DNA of 30,668 nucleotides, taken from positions 1-30,668 of the forward strand of contig CAYMTN010000041.1 in assembly GCA_964393335.1 (NCBI GenBank), given 5' to 3'. Below the pieces are notes generated by a model. The model saw nothing but the letters and a program-made list of their open reading frames with translations, had not been told where the DNA came from and did not search any database. Below, in pieces: positions 7,253 to 14,268 of the stretch (the stretch's first letter is position 1; each line of letters opens with the position of its first letter). This stretch comes from CAYMTN01 sp964393335 (GTDB lineage Bacteria > Chloroflexota > Anaerolineae > Aggregatilineales > Aggregatilineaceae). Position numbers and translations under genes: made by a program.

Positions 7253-8059
7253 CTACAACCAACGCGCGATGATGGCGTCCAGCGTGCCATCGGTCTGCAT
7301 CGCGGCCAAAACACGCTCGACCTCTTTCGTCAGGCGAAAATTCTCTTTGCGCATCGCAACCACGTATTCATCCGGCACGGTTGTGTGACTGGGCATTACC
7401 AGCTCAGGATGTGTTTTAAGGTAAGCACGGGCGCTGACGGTATCGATCAGGGCGGCGTCAACGTCCCCCGATGCAGCGGCGCGCGCAGCTTCATCCGGCA
7501 GCAGGAACCGCTGCATGTCCAGCGCGTGCAGACGCCGCTGCCAGCGCCGCGCGGCCAGGTCCCCCGCCGACGCCAGCTCAACCGCCACCGTGCCGCCATC
7601 CAGATCGCGCATCGAGTCAATGGGGTGGGTGGCACGCGAGACGAGTACCTGCCCGGCATCAAAATAGGGCCGGGTGTAGTAGACCCAGTTCTGCTGGCCC
7701 GGATCGACGCGTAGACCCGCGATCACCATATCGACGTTGCCGGTGTACAGCGCATCGTACAGGCCATCGTAGCCCATGATCAGAATCTGAGTCTCGACGC
7801 CCAAACGCCGCCCGATCTCACGCGCGATGTCAACTTCCAGTCCGACGATGCCGTCGGGCGTCCACTCGGCAAACGGCGGGTAGCTCGGATCAACGCCGAC
7901 GTAGAGGTCTTTGTTGATCTGCGAGCGCAGCCAGGTGCCATCCTGCGGGCCAAAACGCGCGCCGGGACGCGTCAAGCGCCAGCCAACCAGCAGCATGATC
8001 CCGACCAGGACGGCAGCGACGACGAGAACGGCGTTATATTCGTTCGCCCGGCGTTTCAT
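7253..8059 (-). CDS. Membrane-anchored family 3 solute-binding-like protein
   Basis: The 268-residue protein has one N-terminal membrane helix (about 9-27) without a lipobox, then a periplasmic-binding-protein fold: 'LYVGVDPSYPPFAEW' at 52-66, 'VGLEVDIAREIGRRLGV', 'GNVDMVIAGLRVDP', 'YYTRPYFDAGQVLVSR' and, near 200-208, 'VDAALIDTV'. Amino-acid binders of this family normally have an Arg in the T-x-E-[KR]-R segment that holds the ligand carboxylate. At the equivalent place (near 122) this protein has Gln, so the ligand may differ. No ABC permease or ATPase gene is nearby. The ATG overlaps the upstream glycosidase stop as ATGA, which fixes the start and implies translational coupling; a reading to 8224 is discarded. 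Confidence 0.85.
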   Translation of the reverse strand: MKRRANEYNAVLVVAAVLVGIMLLVGWRLTRPGARFGPQDGTWLRSQINKDLYVGVDPSYPPFAEWTPDGIVGLEVDIAREIGRRLGVETQILIMGYDGLYDALYTGNVDMVIAGLRVDPGQQNWVYYTRPYFDAGQVLVSRATHPIDSMRDLDGGTVAVELASAGDLAARRWQRRLHALDMQRFLLPDEAARAAASGDVDAALIDTVSARAYLKTHPELVMPSHTTVPDEYVVAMRKENFRLTKEVERVLAAMQTDGTLDAIIARWL

Positions 8060-9231
8060 GGCAGGTACGGATTTTCCCACCCGCGTGCGTAAGCCTGAAT
8101 CGCCTGGTAGATCGGCTTGATCACGAAATCGGACGACACCAGCGCGTAGTACGCATCGCGGCGGTTGTGCAGGTCGAGCGGCTGGCGGAAAATCCAGATG
8201 CACAGCCGATCCGCCCAGGGCCACTGCTCGGTCATATCGAATGCTTCCAGGGTGTAGGCGATACGCTGGCCGGGACGAACGGCTCTGGCCCAGCGCGGAT
8301 CGTCGTTCCAGCCGCTTTCGGTGATGGTGACTGGCTTGTCACCGTCGCCATATCGCTCCATGATGGCATAGATCAACTCGACACGCCGGAAGTTGATCAC
8401 GTCCGGTGCGGGGGCATCCTGCGGCGCGTTGGTGAAGCCGTAGGTATGCACGGCCAGCGCGTCAAAGGCGGTACCAGCGCCCGCTTCGTACATGCGCTCC
8501 AGGTAGCGCAGATCGTTCATGCCTGCACCGCTGTCTTCCGGTTCTGTGGTAGGGGCCAACGCACCGCCCAGCACGATGATATCCGGGTTGGCCAGGTGGG
8601 CCGCCTGGTAAGCAGCGCGTAGCAGCCGAGTGTACGCTTCAGGGTCCACCGGGCGGTTGCCCCACTCGATGCTGAGATTCGGTTCGTTCCAGATGATCAC
8701 AGCCGAAACTACGCCCTCGTACCGGGCGGTGAACGCACCGACGAAATCGGCAAATGACTCGTAATAATCCTCGGTGAGGTAGGTCAGGTTTGTCACCTTT
8801 TCGTGCACCGGCGGGCGCGCCCAGTCCGGTACCAGGCCCAACCGTGCGATCACGGTCAATCCCTGGTTTTGAGCGTGACGCATAATCCGGTCGGAGAAGG
8901 CCCAATCATACTTGCCGCGTTCGCCTTCGACATAGGGCCAGGGGAAGAATTCAACAATCGTCGCGGCTCCCATGTCTCGCACAAGACTGAGCGTGCGCTG
9001 AATTTTCCATTCTTCGACCTCGTCGGTGAGCCGCGTATGGACACACACGACCGGATGCTGTGTCTCGACGGTTTGCAGCGGCCCCAACTCGACACGCGGC
9101 GGGGCGGGGGCTACCCCGCGCAGTACGGCGAAGACTACCACGACTCGCAGCCCCAGCGCGGCATACCGTTGCACCGGGCGAATGGCGGCCCATAGTCCGC
9201 CATACGTGTTCATGTGGAAATGTGTTGGCAT
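8056..9231 (-). CDS. Secreted or membrane-anchored glycoside hydrolase, clan GH-A-like
   Basis: The 391-residue protein has an N-terminal hydrophobic helix (about 23-42), which is a signal anchor or uncleaved signal, then a (beta/alpha)8-type domain. The likely acid/base is Glu183 in 'VIIWNEPNLS', and the likely nucleophile is Glu305 in 'PVTITESGW'. 'FFPWPYVEGERGKYDW' near 95-110 and 'AVHTYGF' near 260 also fit clan GH-A enzymes such as GH5 or GH39 relatives. The substrate is not readable from sequence. No good ribosome binding site precedes the ATG at 9231, and Met7 is an alternative start. It is translationally coupled to the solute-binding-like gene and lies 87 bases after the small membrane genes. 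Confidence 0.82.
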   Translation of the reverse strand: MPTHFHMNTYGGLWAAIRPVQRYAALGLRVVVVFAVLRGVAPAPPRVELGPLQTVETQHPVVCVHTRLTDEVEEWKIQRTLSLVRDMGAATIVEFFPWPYVEGERGKYDWAFSDRIMRHAQNQGLTVIARLGLVPDWARPPVHEKVTNLTYLTEDYYESFADFVGAFTARYEGVVSAVIIWNEPNLSIEWGNRPVDPEAYTRLLRAAYQAAHLANPDIIVLGGALAPTTEPEDSGAGMNDLRYLERMYEAGAGTAFDALAVHTYGFTNAPQDAPAPDVINFRRVELIYAIMERYGDGDKPVTITESGWNDDPRWARAVRPGQRIAYTLEAFDMTEQWPWADRLCIWIFRQPLDLHNRRDAYYALVSSDFVIKPIYQAIQAYARGWENPYLP

Positions 9232-9318
9232 CGCACAGAGGAAAAGGCGCGTCGATACCGTGCGCCGGCATGGCCACCCGGATCGATACGCCCCCAGAAT
9301 TGACGGAAATAACCGGCG

Positions 9319-9558
9319 TTACTTTTTGCCGTTGCTGGCACCCATATCAGTGATCTGGCGAATGATGGACAGCAGCGCTACGGCCAGCTTCAGCGCGTCC
9401 ATCGTGCCGATGCGTCCTGGTTCTACGCCGTGTTCATCGGACACGCGCGCATAGAAATAGGCCGCCAACAAGCCGACGACCAGCCCTGCCAGCCCGCCGG
9501 CAACATAGGTTCTCATCTTGTGACTGGCTACTGGCGTTGATGTGAGATCGCTCGTCAT
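9319..9558 (-). CDS. Small single-helix membrane protein, paralogue of the preceding gene
   Basis: This 79-residue protein of unknown function has one membrane helix at about 18-41, 'TYVAGGLAGLVVGLLAAYFYAR', which closely matches the helix of the neighbour ending at 9555. A short hydrophilic link and a moderately hydrophobic amphipathic segment ('MDALKLAVALLSIIRQIT') follow. The ATG is preceded by AGGAGG nine bases upstream and overlaps the upstream stop as ATGA; longer readings to 9696 lack a binding site. The gene is likely co-transcribed with its neighbours. No enzymatic motif is present. Confidence 0.75.
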   Translation of the reverse strand: MTSDLTSTPVASHKMRTYVAGGLAGLVVGLLAAYFYARVSDEHGVEPGRIGTMDALKLAVALLSIIRQITDMGASNGKK

Positions 9559-9806
9559 AGACTGATCCCTCCTCGAAGGGAATCTTTGATGCGTTCGAGG
9601 CGGCTCTTGCGCGTTTCGCGCACCGATTGGGCGTAATAATAAGCCGCAATCAGCCCCACAAGCAGCGCAACCACACCGCCGATCAGGTACGCCCACACCT
9701 GGGCATCCTGGTCCTCAAACGTCTTGAGCAGGTCGCCGATCTGTTCTTCGGCGCTCTTGATGAGCTTTCTGCTCTGTTCTTCGACCGTATCTCTGATTTC
9801 ACTCAT
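9555..9806 (-). CDS. Small single-helix membrane protein with charged flanks
   Basis: The 83-residue protein has an amphipathic, acidic N-terminal helix (1-35), a membrane helix at about 38-59 ('AYLIGGVVALLVGLIAAYYYAQ') and a strongly basic C-terminal tail rich in Arg and Lys. The helix is a near repeat of that in the next gene, suggesting tandem duplication. The chosen ATG at 9806 overlaps the upstream gene's last eight bases, and AAGGA precedes it. A start six codons earlier is possible. The function is unknown; the helix-plus-charged-tail layout is that of a scaffold or membrane-shaping protein, but that is only inference. Confidence 0.75.
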   Translation of the reverse strand: MSEIRDTVEEQSRKLIKSAEEQIGDLLKTFEDQDAQVWAYLIGGVVALLVGLIAAYYYAQSVRETRKSRLERIKDSLRGGISL

Positions 9807-10260
9807 GGTTTGTTTCCTTTTCAACAGATTGTAACCACTCGCGCAGCATCTGTTCCCGGCGCGTGACCTGCACGTTCAGGGCGAGCAGGGGCCGGGCGAG
9901 TTTGGGGGCAAGCTGGTCCGTTTTGAGCGCAATTTGCCCGGTCAGGTTGCGCATCAAGCGCAGCGGGGTTTGCGCGTGCGCGTAACCCTGACCTGCCAGG
10001 ACAGCCAGCATCGCCAGCAGGAAATAGGGCACCAGGCACAAGATCGTCATTGGAATCAGGACAAAAAGTGTCGCCAGCAACCCCATGACCACCGTGATTT
10101 GCCTGCTCTCCAACGATCCGGTAGCGGCGGCCACCGCCAGCACGACACACAGAACCACGAGTGCCATACACGGCAGCGCAACCGGAACGACGATACGCAG
10201 CAGTACGTCGCGCTGGTGCTTGCGGACCGGGTTCGTGCGGCCAGATGCGGTGCTTGTCAT
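9799..10260 (-). CDS. Two-helix membrane protein of unknown function
   Basis: The 153-residue protein has a basic N-terminal region, two strong membrane helices (about 20-44 and 57-90, the second perhaps two closely spaced passes) and a C-terminal cytoplasmic region of about 60 residues predicted helical, with many Arg and Leu. I do not recognise the family. The ATG at 10260 has GGGAG ten bases upstream; a GTG at 10281 is an alternative. It heads a run of three overlapping small membrane-protein genes. An inverted repeat (10291-10332) lies just upstream and may mark the boundary with the lipoprotein gene. Confidence 0.75.
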   Translation of the reverse strand: MTSTASGRTNPVRKHQRDVLLRIVVPVALPCMALVVLCVVLAVAAATGSLESRQITVVMGLLATLFVLIPMTILCLVPYFLLAMLAVLAGQGYAHAQTPLRLMRNLTGQIALKTDQLAPKLARPLLALNVQVTRREQMLREWLQSVEKETNHE

Positions 10261-10290
10261 GGTTTGATGTCTCCCACCCACATTCTAGCA

Positions 10291-10332
10291 TGGAACCGGT
10301 GATCCACCAATGCAGGTAGATGACCGGTTCCA
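10291..10332. repeat. Perfect 10-base inverted repeat between genes
   Basis: TGGAACCGGT (10291-10300) is perfectly repeated in inverse as ACCGGTTCCA (10323-10332), with a 22-base loop. It lies between the lipoprotein stop and the next gene and has no T-tract, so it could be an mRNA-stabilising hairpin, a weak terminator or a protein site. Confidence 0.55.
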
Positions 10333-10341
10333 TACCGGGGG

Positions 10342-10382
10342 TAGCCCGTCTCGGCACGTAGCTACGGCAGACTGCCGGGCTA
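10342..10382. repeat. Second inverted repeat, overlapping the lipoprotein stop codon
   Basis: TAGCCCG (10342-10348) pairs with CGGGCTA (10376-10382), and a palindrome GTAGCTAC lies inside the loop (10358-10365). The lipoprotein stop codon lies within the right arm. Together with the repeat at 10291 it makes this 120-base gap highly structured. Confidence 0.5.
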
Positions 10383-11897
10383 GTTTGAGACGCTGACGCG
10401 GAAGTAGTACGTTGCGTCCTGGTTGGCCCACATGACACGCACGCTCATGATATACGAGCCGGGTTCGGGCGTGATCGTAAACAAGATCGTATTGTCGCCA
10501 GGCCGGGTTTCCGGCTGACCGGTCGGCACGCCCGTATCGCTCAGGTATTCGATCCGGATTTCATTGGGCCTCGGACCGGTGATCTTCAGTTGAGCCGCCG
10601 CACCGCGCATCAATTGAATCCGCTCGGTGTTGCCCTGGCCAGTTGGCAGTTCGACGCAGACACGCTCGCCGGATGCCGCCCGTTCGCAGTACTGGTACCC
10701 GGCGGGTGCATGGTTGACGTTGGCAATCATCAGCGCCAGGCTAGGCACCGTGCTGGGAGTTGCCGGGCCGGACGGCGTTACGGTTGGTGGTACCACACTG
10801 GGGACCGGCGTCAGGGTCGGCGCAGCGGTTGGCGGTGCGATAGTCGCCGGGCCTGCAGTCGGCGGCACGATCTGGACCGGTGCCAATACAAACTCGAAGA
10901 CGCCGTTTGAGTTCCAGACCTCGATCCCCGTGCGCTGAATGGTCTGCGTGCCGTAACCGGGCGCGTCGGCGTTGAGCGTGACCTGATCCGTATCATGCAG
11001 CGTGATCGGTCCGAGCGTAAATTGGCCGTTGGCGTCGGTGGTCGTCATCCCGAAACTGTCCTGATCCGGGTACACAATCGAGTTGTGAGTATAACGCACC
11101 TGCGCGCCCGCGACCGTGACCGTCGTGCCGGAATCGGACAGGCGGACGGTTCCGGTGAGCGTGACCTCGCCCAGATCGCCGGTTACCGTGATGAGCGGCG
11201 TGCCCGACGCTTCAGCACCTGCGCCCCCGCCGGCCTCGACCGGCGTGACACTTGGCTCACGTGTCGGGGTCTCAGTCGGCACTTCGGTAGGCGTCGGTGT
11301 GGCAGTGGGCGTATCGGTTGGCGTGGCGGTGAATGTCGCCGTTGGGGTGGGGGTATCGGTCGGTGTCGGTGTCGCGGTGGGCGTGTTGGTGGCGGTGGGT
11401 GTGGGCGTTGGCGAAACGACTCCGGCGACTTGCATCCCGAAGATATAGGAGACATACGACTCGAAGCCTTCCACGTCATCGTATTGGGCATCGACGCGCA
11501 CGCGATACAGGTTATCCAAGAGCTCGATGTTATAGACGCCTGTGCTGTTGGCACCCAGGTCTTGAACATCGCCAAACCCAAGCAGCGTGGCGGTAAACGA
11601 TCTAGGCGGCCCAACCTCGCTGTCGATCACAAATTCGACAGTGTCGCCCTTGGTGATGCTGGCGTTTTTCAGCGGCTGGGCCAGTGCGACGGCATCAACG
11701 TTGCAGGCCTGATTGTCGGGTGCATCCGGCCAGCAGTAACTATATACGTTTTCTTCGTAGGCTGTATCATTCACTTTCAGGTAGACGACTGGCCGCTTGG
11801 CGACAGTGTCAGAATCGCCGCCGCATGCAGCCAGAGCCAGCGTAAAAACAGCCAGGAGCGTGACCAACAGGATAACGGATCGTTTATGCATAATCAT
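10380..11897 (-). CDS. Lipoprotein with Thr-Pro linkers and Ig-like/carboxypeptidase-regulatory-like domain
   Basis: The 505-residue protein has a lipoprotein signal peptide with lipobox LALAAC (Cys25). Domain 1 (about 35-158) is unrecognised and contains Cys55 and Cys65. A 60-residue Thr/Pro linker spans about 162-220. Residues 240-340 look like a carboxypeptidase-regulatory/Ig-like beta sandwich ('GTVRLSDSGTTVTVAGAQV', 'DANGQFTLGPI'). A second Pro/Thr-rich linker (342-386) leads to a C-terminal beta domain (388-505). It would be an exported, membrane-tethered surface protein with spacer segments, typical of Chloroflexota cell-surface proteins; binding partners are unknown. Three close ATGs (11900, 11897, 11891) are possible; GGGGG seven bases before 11897 favours that one. 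Its start lies inside the end of the NTPase gene. Confidence 0.82.
   Translation of the reverse strand: MIMHKRSVILLVTLLAVFTLALAACGGDSDTVAKRPVVYLKVNDTAYEENVYSYCWPDAPDNQACNVDAVALAQPLKNASITKGDTVEFVIDSEVGPPRSFTATLLGFGDVQDLGANSTGVYNIELLDNLYRVRVDAQYDDVEGFESYVSYIFGMQVAGVVSPTPTPTATNTPTATPTPTDTPTPTATFTATPTDTPTATPTPTEVPTETPTREPSVTPVEAGGGAGAEASGTPLITVTGDLGEVTLTGTVRLSDSGTTVTVAGAQVRYTHNSIVYPDQDSFGMTTTDANGQFTLGPITLHDTDQVTLNADAPGYGTQTIQRTGIEVWNSNGVFEFVLAPVQIVPPTAGPATIAPPTAAPTLTPVPSVVPPTVTPSGPATPSTVPSLALMIANVNHAPAGYQYCERAASGERVCVELPTGQGNTERIQLMRGAAAQLKITGPRPNEIRIEYLSDTGVPTGQPETRPGDNTILFTITPEPGSYIMSVRVMWANQDATYYFRVSVSN
11244..11414 (-). repeat. Degenerate Thr-Pro codon repeat
   Basis: This coding low-complexity tract reads on the plus strand as recurring GTCGGTGT/GTGGGCGT-type units and encodes the first Thr-Pro linker of the lipoprotein. 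It creates long open frames on the opposite strand that are not genes. Confidence 0.8.
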
Positions 11898-12468
11898 CAT
11901 TATTCCCCCGCGTGAGTGGATCTGCTTGCGCTTCAGATCGGTCAGAGATCGGATACCAGTCGGGATGTTGAAATGGAGCCAGGGCCAGCCGGATGATAGT
12001 TTCGTAGGCACTCTGGCGAGTTTCCAGGTTGTTGGTAAGAATACCTATCGCGCCGTTGCGCTGCTTGGTGTTGTGCGCCTGCGTGAAGTGGTCCATTGCT
12101 GCGCCTAACTCGCTGCCTTGCCGCACGATAGCAGCCACGGCATCCGGCAGCAGCGCGCACGAATTGCCGCCGACGCCCAGCCGCCCGTGACGGTCGACCA
12201 GTACACACCAGGCCGTTGTGAGCAGCCCAAATTCGGATTCCTGCACACCACCTTCTAACCCAACGGCTAAGTCTGCTCCGGTGTGTTCGAGGGCAGCGCG
12301 GGCACGGTTGAGTGCCCCCGTACGCGTTTCGGCGTCGCCCCAGGGCTGCGCCGAGACGCTGGACGGGGCTTCCAGGCAGGTAAACTCCGCACCCGGATAC
12401 AATGGTTCCAGAACGGCGCGGGTTGCGTTACACTTGACCGGATTGGTCGATCCGATGACAATGCGCAT
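11884..12468 (-). CDS. Non-canonical purine NTP phosphatase (inosine/xanthosine triphosphatase, YjjX/DUF84 family)
   Basis: The 194-residue protein begins 'MRIVIGSTNPVKCNATRAVL', the typical phosphate-binding start of this family, and has 'ETRTGALNRARAAL' near 47-60 and 'AVGLEGGVQE' near 68-77. These match the house-cleaning phosphatases that hydrolyse ITP and XTP and keep deaminated purines out of nucleic acids. Length is normal for the family. The last 14-17 bases overlap the start of the lipoprotein gene, so the two are probably one transcript even though their roles look unrelated. A likely promoter is at 12502-12510. Confidence 0.88.
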   Translation of the reverse strand: MRIVIGSTNPVKCNATRAVLEPLYPGAEFTCLEAPSSVSAQPWGDAETRTGALNRARAALEHTGADLAVGLEGGVQESEFGLLTTAWCVLVDRHGRLGVGGNSCALLPDAVAAIVRQGSELGAAMDHFTQAHNTKQRNGAIGILTNNLETRQSAYETIIRLALAPFQHPDWYPISDRSEAQADPLTRGNNDDYA

Positions 12469-12501
12469 CGCTGCTACTCATTCGATAAGATGTGTGACCG
12501 C

Positions 12502-12510
12502 ATTGTAGCA
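12502..12510 (-). promoter_or_regulatory. Extended -10 promoter for the yjjX-like gene
   Basis: The minus strand reads TG-C-TACAAT (12510-12502), an extended -10 with no clear -35. Transcription would start near 12495, giving a leader of about 27 bases. Confidence 0.5.
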
Positions 12511-12566
12511 TTGCCCCTGTAAATTGACTAATTGACTTTTGGCCTATTGGCGAGGGACATCTGAGC

Positions 12567-14264
12567 ATGAATTTCGACGCGGTAACGATCATGGCGCTGG
12601 TGGACGAACTGAACGAAACATTGGCCGGTGGGCGGATTCAAGACAGCGTGCAGATCGATGAAGATAGTTTTGGCCTGGAAGTGTACGCTAATCACCAGCG
12701 TCATTACGTGTTGGCGAGCGCGCACCAGCAGTTTGCGCGGGTGCACCTGGCGGCGGAAAAGCTCCGGCGCGGCGTGCAAAAGCCGTCTCCGCTGGGGCTG
12801 CTGCTGCAGCGATATGCCGAGGGCGCGCGGATTGACGCGGTGCGCCAGCCAGCCTGGGAGCGCGTGGTCATTGTCGATTTGGACGGGCCGGAAGGCGTTT
12901 TTGAGCTGGTCGTCGAGCCGATGGAGCGCCGCGCGAACCTGTTGCTCGTGCGCGACGACGGCACGATTGTGGACTGCGTGCGCCGGGTGGGGCCGCAGGA
13001 CAACCGGGTACGCGTCAGTTTGCCGGGGCACGCGTATGTTCCGCCGCCTCCGCAAAAGCTGAAACGTGATCCGCTGACGCTAACGCCTACCCTGATGGGG
13101 GATTTACTAGATAACGAACCGGGCGAACGCACGCGGCAGGTTCTGACGAAGCGATTGTTAGGATTCAGCCCACAGCTTGCCAAAGAGGTCGTGTTCCGTG
13201 CGACGGGCGCGATCAACACCAGGGCGGCGGACACCAGCGCGCGCGCCCTGCTGGACGTGATCCTGGATTTGTTCGGCGCGTTTGAAGCAGGTCGCTGGCA
13301 GCCCGGAATCGCGGTCGAAGACGGCGCGGTGACGGCGTTTGCCGTATACCCGCTCATGCATCTGGACGGCTGGACACCGTTGGACAGTGCCAGCGAGGCG
13401 GTCGAGCGTTATTACGGCCCGCTGACCGGTGAAGATGCCTACAGCGCCGCGAAAAAACCGGTCCAGGCGGCGCTGGACGAAGCCAAAACGAAGGTGCGGA
13501 AAAAGCTAGATTCGCTGCGTTCGTCGCTGCAAGATGAAGCCGCGCTCGAACATTTGCGGCACAGCGGCGAACTGCTGCTGGCATACCAGTACAGCCTGAC
13601 GCCAGGACAAACCATGCTGCGCACGCCGTATGAGGTTGATGGACCGGAGCTTGAGATCGAGCTTGATCCGTCGCTGACGCCGCTCGAAAATGCGCTGCGC
13701 TATTTTGAAAAATACGACAAGGCTAAGCGTGCCCGCGCGGGCGTGCCGCAGTTGGTCCGTGCTGCCGAGCAGGAACTGGACTATTTGCTTCAGTTGGAAA
13801 TGGATCTTGAGCTGGCGAGTAATTGGCCGGAAATTGGAGAGGTGCAGGATGCACTGCAAAAAAACGGGTACTGGCGTGGTACGCCAACGGTGCGACCCGG
13901 TGGCGGCAAGTCCGGCCCGCTCAAAGTGACCACTGACTCTGGATACGTGATCTGGGTGGGGCGCAACGCCCGGCAGAACGATCAGGTGACGTTTGACAAG
14001 GGCGGCCCGGTCGATTTGTGGCTGCACGCGCGCGGTGTCCCTGGCGCACACGTGATCATCAAATCCGGCGCGGCAGATGTGCCGGACAACGTGATCCGGC
14101 GCGCTGCCGAGATCGCGGCGTATTACAGCCGGGCACGCGCTGAGTCCCGCGTGTTGGTGGACGTGACGCGGCGTAAATACGTGCGCAAAATCAAAGGCGG
14201 CAAACCCGGCATGGTGACGTATCGCAACGAGTCCCCCCTTGAAGTCGCGCCCGCGCTGGACTAA
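12567..14264 (+). CDS. rqcH: RqcH/NFACT ribosome quality control protein
   Basis: The 565-residue protein has the NFACT layout: an NFACT-N (fibronectin-binding A) domain at about 1-200, 'GFSPQLAKEVVFRA' in the helix-hairpin-helix region near 195-210, a coiled-coil middle (about 300-430) and a C-terminal NFACT-R domain. The last has 'VDLWLHARGVPGAHVII' near 489-505 and 'KIKGGKPGMVTYRNESPLEV' near the end. RqcH binds stalled 50S subunits and adds alanine tails with tRNA-Ala. The acidic-Arg pair reported as essential (Asp-Arg near 97/98 in Bacillus) appears here as Glu98-Arg99, a conservative change. The gene ends four bases before the convergent ppk2 stop. Confidence 0.93.
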   Translation: MNFDAVTIMALVDELNETLAGGRIQDSVQIDEDSFGLEVYANHQRHYVLASAHQQFARVHLAAEKLRRGVQKPSPLGLLLQRYAEGARIDAVRQPAWERVVIVDLDGPEGVFELVVEPMERRANLLLVRDDGTIVDCVRRVGPQDNRVRVSLPGHAYVPPPPQKLKRDPLTLTPTLMGDLLDNEPGERTRQVLTKRLLGFSPQLAKEVVFRATGAINTRAADTSARALLDVILDLFGAFEAGRWQPGIAVEDGAVTAFAVYPLMHLDGWTPLDSASEAVERYYGPLTGEDAYSAAKKPVQAALDEAKTKVRKKLDSLRSSLQDEAALEHLRHSGELLLAYQYSLTPGQTMLRTPYEVDGPELEIELDPSLTPLENALRYFEKYDKAKRARAGVPQLVRAAEQELDYLLQLEMDLELASNWPEIGEVQDALQKNGYWRGTPTVRPGGGKSGPLKVTTDSGYVIWVGRNARQNDQVTFDKGGPVDLWLHARGVPGAHVIIKSGAADVPDNVIRRAAEIAAYYSRARAESRVLVDVTRRKYVRKIKGGKPGMVTYRNESPLEVAPALD

Positions 14265-14268
14265 GCTG

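Noticed and set aside
8060..8224. 55-residue N-terminal extension of the solute-binding-like protein
   Set aside because: It overlaps the glycosidase coding sequence; the ATGA junction at 8056-8059 and the membrane helix fit the shorter form.
11244..11414. Short repeated units that might suggest a CRISPR array or satellite
   Set aside because: Units are degenerate, in frame and explained by the Thr-Pro linker; no constant repeat or spacer structure.
10995..11915. 306-codon plus-strand open frame, and a nested Val-Gly-repeat frame at 11116-11448
   Set aside because: Both are antisense to the lipoprotein; the repetitive protein is the mirror of the Thr-Pro codon repeat.
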